DNA of 64,000 bases from Luteibacter jiangsuensis (GTDB lineage: Bacteria > Pseudomonadota > Gammaproteobacteria > Xanthomonadales > Rhodanobacteraceae). Positions 57,604 through 64,000 of the stretch are shown one piece after another. The stretch is taken from contig NZ_JAAQQR010000005.1 in assembly GCF_011742555.1 (NCBI RefSeq), positions 124,001 through 188,000 of the forward strand. Direction: 5' to 3'. How positions within the stretch are numbered: position 1 is the stretch's first letter; every line of letters starts with the position of its first letter. The notes beneath the pieces were generated by a model. The model was not told where the DNA came from. It made no database searches and saw only the letters and a program-made list of their open reading frames with translations. The translations under genes were made by a program, and so were the position numbers.

Positions 57604-57764
57604 CCCGTTTATTCCTGATCGCTGCGCAATCAATGCCGCCGACGCGAAGACCGGCGGTTAGGTATTCGCCACATGGATAGCAATGACTAGAATAATCGAT
57701 TTCACAAATTTCGGTCGGATGCCTATGTTGAGGGGACACAGCTCTCAACACACGGAATCGTCTC

Positions 57765-58553
57765 GTGAAAAAAAATATTCTCCTCGTTTACGCGCACCCT
57801 GAGCCCACTTCGCTGACACGGCAGCTGGTCGACGTGACCGCTGAGACGTTGTCGTCGGCGGGGCACACCGTGGTCCATTCGGACCTCTACGGCATGAAAT
57901 GGAAGGCGGTGTACGACGCCGAAGACTTTCCGGTACGCAATAACCCTGAACGGCTGTCGTTCATCATGGAGTCCGGCCATGCTTACGCGGGCGGACATCA
58001 GACGCCCGACGTGATCGCCGAGCAGCAGAAGCTGCTCGAGGCCGATGCTGTCGTCCTGCAATTTCCGCTGTGGTGGTACGGCGTGCCCGCGATCCTGAAG
58101 GGCTGGATAGAGCGGGTGTATGCCTTCGGATTTGCCTACGGCTATCAGAATGGCTCCAACCAGTTCCGCTTTGGCGAGGGCATCCTCAAGGGCAAGCGAG
58201 CGCTGGTTAACGTGCAGGCAGGCGGTCCGGTGGCCGACTATGGCCCGCGGGGTATCAACGGGCCGATAGAGCAACTGTTGTTCCCGCTGACTCATGGCGC
58301 GCTGTTCTACCCCGGCATGGACGTGCTCCCAACGCATGCGGTCTATGGCGCGGGTCACGTTTCCACGGCGGAGGAAGTGGACGCGATCAAGGCAGCATGG
58401 CGGTTGCGTCTTGCTGGGCTATTCACCGACAAGCCCATTCCCTTCCGTTTGCAGAACGGCGGCGACTTCCCCGATCGCCACACCATGGCCGACCACGTCG
58501 CTCCGGGCCAAAGCGGCCTCGCCGCGCACTTTGCCGATCTGGTCGACGCATAA
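57765..58553 (+). CDS. NAD(P)H dehydrogenase (quinone), flavodoxin-like fold
   Basis: A 262-residue flavodoxin-fold reductase of the NQO1/MdaB-like group: ILLVYAHPEPTSLTRQL, DLYGMKWKAVYDAEDF, VVLQFPLWWYGVPAILKGWIERVYAFGFAYG. It would reduce quinones by two electrons with FMN or FAD. The start is a GTG at 57765 in a long A-run. It is divergent from a LysR gene and is followed three bases later by an MFS exporter, forming an operon. Confidence 0.92.
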   Translation: MKKNILLVYAHPEPTSLTRQLVDVTAETLSSAGHTVVHSDLYGMKWKAVYDAEDFPVRNNPERLSFIMESGHAYAGGHQTPDVIAEQQKLLEADAVVLQFPLWWYGVPAILKGWIERVYAFGFAYGYQNGSNQFRFGEGILKGKRALVNVQAGGPVADYGPRGINGPIEQLLFPLTHGALFYPGMDVLPTHAVYGAGHVSTAEEVDAIKAAWRLRLAGLFTDKPIPFRLQNGGDFPDRHTMADHVAPGQSGLAAHFADLVDA

Positions 58554-58556
58554 CCG

Positions 58557-59732
58557 ATGTCGCCTGCATTGTTCGCGCTTGCCGTGGCGGCCTTCGCCAT
58601 CGGCACGACGGAGTTCGTCATGATCGGGCTTGTCCCGGAAGTCGCGCGCGATCTTGCGGTGACGATACCCCAAGCGGGCCTGCTTGTGACTGGCTATGCC
58701 CTGGCCGTGACCGTTGCAGCGCCGACGGTCACGGCCCTTACGGGAAGGCTTCCCCGCCGCGGTCTCGTGGTTGGACTGATGGCTCTGTTCACGCTCGGCA
58801 ATCTGCTTGGCGGCGCTGCGCCGACTTATGAAGTGCTGCTGGCCGGGCGGATCGTGACCGGAGTGGCACACGGCGTGTTCTTCGCCGTCGGCGCGCCGAT
58901 TGCGATGAGCCTGGCCGATCGTGAGCGCGGCGCGCGAGCGGTCGCGACGATGTTCGCAGGCCTCACCCTTGCCATGGTCATCGGTGTCCCGTTCGGCACC
59001 ATCGTCGGACAGAACCTCGGGTGGCGTGCACCGCTGCTGGCTGTGGCTGTGTTCGGATGCCTCGCGACGGTGCTATTGCGACTTCTGTTGCCGAGAGAAA
59101 TCCCCCATTCTCGGCCCGCCGGATGGCAGTCGCAGTTCGCCGTACTGATGAAACCCCGCCTCCTGGCGCTCTACTTCATCGCCATGACCGGGTTCGGCGG
59201 ATCGTTCGTGGTTTTCACCTTTCTCGCGCCGCTGCTGATGGAGGTCACCCGCGTGTCTCCGGCCGCCGTCAGCCTGGCGCTTATGGCATTCGGCGTAGCT
59301 GCGGTAGTCGGGAATGTTGGCGGGGGCAGGCTTAGCGATGCACTCGGCACGCGGCGCGGCCTGGTAGCAGCGCTGGTCGGTCTCGTCCTGGCGCTTGCGA
59401 CACTGCCCTTTTCGGCCCCGCACGTCCTGACCATGTTCGCCAACCTGCTCCTCTGGTCTGCCTGCTGCTTCTGTCTTGGCCCCATCGTTCAGTCGGGTGT
59501 GGTCGCGGCCGCGGAAGAGGTCGCGCCCGACGCGGTCGCGACCGCCTCGGGCCTCAACATCGCCGCGTTCAACTTGGGCATCGCAACGTTCTCGGCGATT
59601 GGCGGCCTGCTCGTGAGGGGCCCCGGGATTCTGACGACGCCCTGGGGAGGCGCAGCCGCTGGCTGCGCCGCGCTCGTCGCGAGCTTGTTCGTTCGCTCAC
59701 GGCGGCCGAGGGCGCCGTGCGAGACGGTCTGA
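58557..59732 (+). CDS. MFS drug/purine-type exporter (DHA1 family)
   Basis: A 391-residue transporter with twelve predicted membrane segments, of the DHA1 (AraJ/YdhP/NepI-like) subgroup: FAIGTTEFVMIGLVPEVARDL, TGRLPRRGLVVGLM, RIVTGVAHGVFFAVG. It starts three bases after the quinone-reductase stop. With the divergent LysR gene it makes a complete efflux/detoxification module for an unknown compound. Confidence 0.92.
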   Translation: MSPALFALAVAAFAIGTTEFVMIGLVPEVARDLAVTIPQAGLLVTGYALAVTVAAPTVTALTGRLPRRGLVVGLMALFTLGNLLGGAAPTYEVLLAGRIVTGVAHGVFFAVGAPIAMSLADRERGARAVATMFAGLTLAMVIGVPFGTIVGQNLGWRAPLLAVAVFGCLATVLLRLLLPREIPHSRPAGWQSQFAVLMKPRLLALYFIAMTGFGGSFVVFTFLAPLLMEVTRVSPAAVSLALMAFGVAAVVGNVGGGRLSDALGTRRGLVAALVGLVLALATLPFSAPHVLTMFANLLLWSACCFCLGPIVQSGVVAAAEEVAPDAVATASGLNIAAFNLGIATFSAIGGLLVRGPGILTTPWGGAAAGCAALVASLFVRSRRPRAPCETV

Positions 59733-59922
59733 AATGACCTTGGATCACGACCTCGGATCACTTCCGCTCGATCATCAACAGGTCGCCCAAACCCGCGTGT
59801 CAAAGGGATTGGCTGTGATCAACATGGCGCGCTACTGTCTCTTTTACAGTCAAGAGCACACGCCTTGTGCTGGCGCCCTGTTTGGGCGGGTTCCAGTGAG
59901 GCATGAAGCCGAGCAACGGCGC

Positions 59923-60447
59923 TTATCCGACCAAGGCTTCCAGTTCCTCGGACGCCGCGCGTGGCAAGCGTCGCCCTTCCTTCGCCACGTTGACCTGCAA
60001 GGCCACCCGCGCCACTTCCAGCATCGTTTGCGCCAGCGAGTAGCTGCCCCTGGCCTGCAACCAGACCAGCACGTCGGCTAGGTGCCAGATCGACGCGCTG
60101 CCCTCATGCACCGGTGCCGGGAAGCTGCCCGGATGGGCCAGCATCAGCTTGCGCATGTTCTGCCGTGACACGCCGACAATCTCGGCCACGTCGGTCAGAC
60201 CGACCAGATCGGGTGCGACTTCGATCAGCCGCGCCGACGGCGCGGCGCGGCGCACATCGGCCAGCGCGCTGCGCATGGCCTCGCCGGCATCGGCCGCTTC
60301 GCGGGTGAACTCCAGGGCCAACCGCCCCGGCTGGCCGATGCCGACCAAGGCATCGTCGCAACCGGCTTCGCCCAAACGCTCGACCAGTGCATCCGGGTCG
60401 CGGTCGTCATCGGCAAGCTGATATTTCAAGATGAAGGTGTATTCCAT
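59923..60447 (-). CDS. HTH protein, probable antitoxin-like partner
   Basis: A 174-residue protein with two parts: residues ~1-85 (IGQPGRLALEFTREAADAGEAM) of no known family, and residues ~88-145, a MerR/AlpA-type DNA-binding domain (LTDVAEIVGVSRQNMRKLMLAHPGSFPAP, SASIWHLADVLVWL). AAGGAG precedes the ATG and lies in the end of the HicA-like gene. The pairing with a HicA-like gene suggests a DNA-binding antitoxin; that is inference. Confidence 0.7.
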   Translation of the reverse strand: MEYTFILKYQLADDDRDPDALVERLGEAGCDDALVGIGQPGRLALEFTREAADAGEAMRSALADVRRAAPSARLIEVAPDLVGLTDVAEIVGVSRQNMRKLMLAHPGSFPAPVHEGSASIWHLADVLVWLQARGSYSLAQTMLEVARVALQVNVAKEGRRLPRAASEELEALVG

Positions 60448-60451
60448 CGCG

Positions 60452-60727
60452 CTACTCCTTGGCATCGTCATCAGCTTCGCGCTGCGTGCGATGCGTGGTG
60501 CAGTTGTCCACGACGCGCCGCAAGGCCCGGGCGTGGTTGCCGGGGTTCTTCGGCGTGCTCCATACCGACGCGATGCAAAACTCGCCGCAGCGGCACTCCT
60601 CGTCGTTGTACGGGCAATAAACCCGGCCCCAAGCGTGGCTGCCGCCGATGTCGACGCGCCAACCCTGCGCTTCGGCATGCCTGAGGGCGTCCTCGACCTC
60701 TTTCTTCGGATGAGACGGACGGGCCAT
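60452..60727 (-). CDS. HicA-like small protein with a cysteine cluster
   Basis: A 91-residue protein. The order of elements (helix EVEDALRHAEAQGW, strand VDIGGSHAWGRVYC, strand IASVWSTP, helix NHARALRRVVDNC) fits the dsRBD-like fold of HicA mRNA interferases, including a GSH where HicA has its catalytic histidine. It differs by an inserted CPYNDEECRCGEFC cluster that may bind zinc. GGAG precedes the ATG. It is four bases from the HTH gene. The toxin function is inferred. Confidence 0.65.
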   Translation of the reverse strand: MARPSHPKKEVEDALRHAEAQGWRVDIGGSHAWGRVYCPYNDEECRCGEFCIASVWSTPKNPGNHARALRRVVDNCTTHRTQREADDDAKE

Positions 60728-60747
60728 CAATGATCTCCAATATCAGG

Positions 60748-60787
60748 ATGAAGGCCGTGGTTGTCAAGTGACAACCACGGCCTTCAT
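60748..60787. other. 18-bp perfect hairpin between guaA and the HicA-like gene
   Basis: The arms ATGAAGGCCGTGGTTGTC (60748-60765) and its exact complement (60770-60787) enclose a 4-base loop. It lies 26 bp beyond the guaA stop and 20 bp before the HicA-like start. On the minus strand no T-run follows, so it is not a classical terminator, though it could still end guaA transcription or serve as an operator or att-associated repeat. Confidence 0.75.
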
Positions 60788-60813
60788 TTCAGGCCTCGCC
60801 TAAGGAGCTCAAT

Positions 60814-62370
60814 TCACTCCCACTCAATCGTCGCCGGCGGCTTCCCCGAAATGTCATAAACAACGCGAGAAATGCCACGCAACTCATTGATAATACGAGT
60901 TGAGCACTTGTCGAGAAAATCGTACGGCAGGTGTGCCCAGTGCGCCGTCATGAAGTCGATCGTCTCCACCGCGCGCAACGCGATCACCCACTCGTAGGCC
61001 CGGCCGTCGCCCACCACGCCCACCGAGCGCACCGGCAGGAACACCGCGAACGCCTGGCTCACGCGGTCGTAGAGGCCATGGGCCCGCAGTTCCTCGATGA
61101 AGATGTTGTCGGCGCGCTGGAGCAGGTCCACGTATTCCGGCTTCACTTCGCCGAGCACGCGCACACCGAGGCCGGGGCCCGGGAACGGGTGGCGGTAGAC
61201 CATTTCGCGCGGCAGGCCCAGCTCCACACCGATGCGGCGCACCTCGTCCTTGAACAGTTCGCGCAGCGGCTCCACCAGCTTGAGCTTCATGTGCTCCGGC
61301 AGGCCGCCCACGTTGTGATGGCTCTTGATGACGTGCGCCTTGCCGGTCTTGCTGCCGGCGGACTCGATCACGTCCGGATAAATCGTGCCCTGGGCCAGCC
61401 ACTTCACGCCTTCGAGCTTTGCGGACTCCTCGTCGAACACCTCGACGAACAGGCGGCCGATGACCTTGCGCTTGGCTTCCGGATCTTCCACGCCGGCCAG
61501 CGCGTCGAAGAAGCGCTGCTTCGCGTCCACGCGAATGACGTGCACGCCCATGTGCTCGGCCATCGTGGACATGACCTGGTCGCCTTCCTGGTACCGAAGC
61601 AGGCCGGTGTCGACGAAGACGCAGGTGAGCTGGTCGCCGATGGCCTTTTCGAGCAGGGCCGCCACCACCGAGGAATCGACGCCGCCGCTCAGGCCCAGCA
61701 GCACGCGGTCGCTGCCGACCTGGGCGCGCACGCGCTCCACCGCGTCGTCGATGATGTGGGCGGCGTCCCAGAGCGTGGCGGAACCGCAGAGGTCGACGAC
61801 GAAGCGGCGGAGCAGTTCCATGCCGCGCTTGGTGTGGGTGACCTCGGGATGGAACTGGAGACCGTAGAAGCGGCGCTTGTCGTCCGCCATCGCCGCCAGC
61901 GGCAGGCTCGATGTGGAGGCGGTGACGCTGAAGCCTTCCGGGATCGCGGTGACGCGGTCGCCATGCGACATCCACACGCCCAGCGACTCGCCGTCCTGCA
62001 CTACCGTTTCGAACAGCGCGCAGTTGCCGAAGGTGATGGTGGCCGGGCCGAATTCGCGATGGTGCCCTGCTTCGACCTTGCCGCCGAGTTGCTCGGCCAT
62101 GGTCTGCATGCCGTAGCAGATGCCGAGCACCGGCACGCCGAGTTCGAACACCACCTGCGGCGCACGCGGGGATGCGTCTTCGGTGACCGACTCAGGGCCG
62201 CCCGAGAGGATGACGCCGCGCGGCGCGAAGCCGCGGATTTCCTCCGGTGCGTGATCCCAGGCCCACACTTCGCAATAGACGCCGATCTCGCGGATGCGGC
62301 GGGCGATCAGCTGCGTGTACTGCGAACCGAAGTCGAGGATCAGGATCTTGTCGCTATGGATATCGGTCAT
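60814..62370 (-). CDS. guaA: GMP synthase (glutamine-hydrolysing)
   Basis: Converts XMP to GMP. The 518-residue protein has the class I glutaminase domain with catalytic Cys (LGICYGMQ) and His (LQFHPEV), then the ATP pyrophosphatase domain ([15 protein letters not shown]) and the C-terminal dimerisation domain ending KPPATIEWE. It is 90 bp downstream of guaB on the same strand. The last ~30 codons use ATT, GTT, TAT and TTG, unlike the rest of the gene. Confidence 0.97.
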   Translation of the reverse strand: MTDIHSDKILILDFGSQYTQLIARRIREIGVYCEVWAWDHAPEEIRGFAPRGVILSGGPESVTEDASPRAPQVVFELGVPVLGICYGMQTMAEQLGGKVEAGHHREFGPATITFGNCALFETVVQDGESLGVWMSHGDRVTAIPEGFSVTASTSSLPLAAMADDKRRFYGLQFHPEVTHTKRGMELLRRFVVDLCGSATLWDAAHIIDDAVERVRAQVGSDRVLLGLSGGVDSSVVAALLEKAIGDQLTCVFVDTGLLRYQEGDQVMSTMAEHMGVHVIRVDAKQRFFDALAGVEDPEAKRKVIGRLFVEVFDEESAKLEGVKWLAQGTIYPDVIESAGSKTGKAHVIKSHHNVGGLPEHMKLKLVEPLRELFKDEVRRIGVELGLPREMVYRHPFPGPGLGVRVLGEVKPEYVDLLQRADNIFIEELRAHGLYDRVSQAFAVFLPVRSVGVVGDGRAYEWVIALRAVETIDFMTAHWAHLPYDFLDKCSTRIINELRGISRVVYDISGKPPATIEWE

Positions 62371-62397
62371 CGTGGCAGCCTGCGGATTGAATAGCTG

Positions 62398-62428
62398 AAA
62401 AAGCAGAACGCCCACTTGCGGCGGGCGT
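62398..62428 (-). terminator. Terminator-like hairpin between guaB and guaA
   Basis: On the minus strand ACGCCC-N9-GGGCGT (62428 to 62408) is followed by TTCTGC and then TTTTT (62402-62398). The stem is only 6 bp with a 9-base loop. It lies 28 bases before the guaA start, so it may be a partial terminator or attenuator that lowers guaA expression relative to guaB. Confidence 0.5.
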
Positions 62429-62460
62429 CCTGGGTCACCTGGAGCGAGCGCCTGGGCGCA

Positions 62461-63915
62461 TCAGTCCAGGCGGTAGTTCGGTGCTTCCTTCGTGATCTGG
62501 ATGTCGTGCGGATGCGCTTCGCGCACGCCCGCACCGGTCACCTTCACAAACTGGGCCTTGGCGTGGATTTCCTCCACCGTGGCCGCGCCCATGTAACCCA
62601 TGGAGGCACGCAGGCCGCCGATGAGCTGATGGATGATGTTGCGCAGCGGCCCGCGGTACGGCACACGGCCTTCGATGCCTTCCGGCACGAGCTTGTCGGC
62701 GTCCGCTTCGTCCTGGAAGTAGCGGTCCTTCGAGCCCAGCTGCATGGCGCCGATGGAACCCATGCCACGGTAGCTCTTGTACGAGCGGCCCTGGAACAGT
62801 TCGACTTCGCCCGGGGCTTCCTCGGTACCGGCGAACATGGAGCCGAGCATCACCGACGACGCACCGGCGGCCAGCGCCTTGGGAATGTCGCCCGAATAGC
62901 GGATGCCGCCGTCGGCGATGAGCGGGATCTCGCCCTTCAGCGCCGTGGCCACGAGATCGATGGAGGTGATCTGCGGCACGCCGATGCCGGTGACGATGCG
63001 GGTGGTGCAGATGGAGCCAGGACCCACACCGACCTTCACGGCGTCGACGCCGGCGTCGAGCAGCGCACGCGCCGCCTCGCCCGTGACGATGTTGCCGGCG
63101 ATGACCTGCACCTGCGGGAAGCGCTTCTTCACCCAGGCAGCACGGTCGATCACGGACTGCGAATGACCGTGCGCGGTGTCCACCACGATGACGTCGACGC
63201 CGGCATCGACCAGCGCTTCCACGCGCTGCTCGGTGTCGCCGGCCACGCCGACGGCGGCGCCCACCACCAGGCGCTCATGCGAGTCCTTGGCGGCGTTGGG
63301 GTTGTCGCGGGCCTTCTGGATGTCCTTCACCGTGATGAGGCCACGGAGCTGGAAACCGTCGTTGACGACCAGGACCTTCTCGATGCGGTTCTTGTGCAGG
63401 AGCTGCAGCACTTCGTCGTGCGAGGCGCCCTCGCCCACCGTGACCAGGCGGTCTTCGCGGGTCATGATGTTGCGCACAGGGTCGTCGTGCTTGCGCTCGA
63501 AACGCAGGTCGCGGCTGGTGACGATGCCGACGAGCTTTTCGCCGTCGACCACCGGCACGCCGGAGATGTTGTGCGCACGGGTCAGCTGGAGCACTTTGCC
63601 GATAGAAGTGTCGGGGCGCACGGTGATGGGATTGCGGATGACGCCGGCTTCGAACTTCTTCACCAGGCGCACTTCGGCGGCCTGCTGCTCGAACGTCATG
63701 TTCTTGTGGATGATGCCGATGCCGCCGTTCTGCGCCATGGTGATGGCAAGGCGGGCCTCGGTGACGGTGTCCATGGCGGCGGACACGATGGGGATGTTCA
63801 GGCGGAGACCGCGCGTGAAGCGCGTCGAGGTGTCCACATCGCGCGGCATGACCGTGGAGTGGCCGGGAACCAGAAACACGTCGTCGTAAGTGAGTGCCTC
63901 GGCAAGGATGCGCAT
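62461..63915 (-). CDS. guaB: IMP dehydrogenase
   Basis: Oxidises IMP to XMP, the first committed step of GMP synthesis. The 484-residue protein has the TIM-barrel start [13 protein letters not shown], two CBS domains (~95-200), the catalytic loop [13 protein letters not shown] and the flap region [12 protein letters not shown]. The ATG at 63915 is the family-typical start. guaA follows on the same strand. The promoter lies within the last 85 bp of the window. Confidence 0.97.
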   Translation of the reverse strand: MRILAEALTYDDVFLVPGHSTVMPRDVDTSTRFTRGLRLNIPIVSAAMDTVTEARLAITMAQNGGIGIIHKNMTFEQQAAEVRLVKKFEAGVIRNPITVRPDTSIGKVLQLTRAHNISGVPVVDGEKLVGIVTSRDLRFERKHDDPVRNIMTREDRLVTVGEGASHDEVLQLLHKNRIEKVLVVNDGFQLRGLITVKDIQKARDNPNAAKDSHERLVVGAAVGVAGDTEQRVEALVDAGVDVIVVDTAHGHSQSVIDRAAWVKKRFPQVQVIAGNIVTGEAARALLDAGVDAVKVGVGPGSICTTRIVTGIGVPQITSIDLVATALKGEIPLIADGGIRYSGDIPKALAAGASSVMLGSMFAGTEEAPGEVELFQGRSYKSYRGMGSIGAMQLGSKDRYFQDEADADKLVPEGIEGRVPYRGPLRNIIHQLIGGLRASMGYMGAATVEEIHAKAQFVKVTGAGVREAHPHDIQITKEAPNYRLD

Positions 63916-63943
63916 AGCATTAGTCCCGCGAGTAAATCGCGGC

Positions 63944-63949
63944 ATTATA
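63944..63949 (-). promoter_or_regulatory. -10 element of guaB
   Basis: A perfect TATAAT on the minus strand lies 29-34 bases before the guaB start codon. No good -35 is visible at 17 bp (TGTCGC); the region upstream is cut by the window edge. The predicted leader is about 20 bases. Confidence 0.7.
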
Positions 63950-64000
63950 GCGTGCGTTGCAGCAAAGCGACAGAGCGAGCTGGAAAGCTCACTGTGTGGT

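Noticed and set aside
59734-60081. A 115-codon plus-strand frame after the MFS gene.
   Set aside because: It runs into the antisense of the HTH gene and has no recognisable motif or ribosome site; the 190 bp between the MFS and HTH genes holds nothing else I can support.

Overview
The window is high-GC, densely packed bacterial chromosome with both strands used. Gene order (guaB-guaA, tadA, tag, zwf, pgm), two perfect CRP/Clp-type sites and the protein families suggest a gammaproteobacterium of the Xanthomonadales, perhaps Rhodanobacteraceae such as Luteibacter or Dyella. That placement is inference; there is no rRNA or marker gene here to prove it.

Layout. 1-12.2 kb is mostly core metabolism and repair: msrB (cut by the left edge), zwf, an SDR, a YjjX-type NTPase with pgm, an RcsB-like regulator divergent from an HPt protein, a sirtuin, tadA, a methyltransferase, tag, an old-yellow-enzyme reductase, an ICMT-like methyltransferase and a DHFR-fold reductase.

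12.3-34.5 kb is the most notable locus, all on the minus strand. In transcription order it encodes a REC-AraC response regulator, a beta-propeller hybrid histidine kinase, a 3,768-residue adhesin (DUF4347 domain, cadherin/CSPG-like region, six ~0.8 kb VCBS-type units, no RTX tail), a TolC-like lipoprotein with an extra C-terminal domain, a small HlyD/RND-type adaptor, a GAF-like/HlyD fusion and a PqqD-like/M50 protease/HlyD fusion. No ABC ATPase is encoded in or next to the locus. A perfect TGTGA-N6-TCACA site lies upstream of both the adhesin and the regulator/kinase pair, suggesting common CRP/Clp control.

34.7-59.7 kb is an accessory region built from repeated small modules: a regulator (LysR, AraC, XRE, ArsR) beside or divergent from one or two oxidoreductases, GSTs or transporters. 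It also holds a ParD-like/map/SnoaL operon, a DUF72 protein, an M61-like peptidase with PDZ, and a CynR gene facing a broken cynT remnant.

59.9-64 kb contains a two-gene HicA-like/HTH module next to the 3' end of guaA, an 18-bp perfect hairpin, then guaA and guaB with the guaB promoter at the right edge. The last codons of guaA are AT-shifted, as expected if elements have integrated there.
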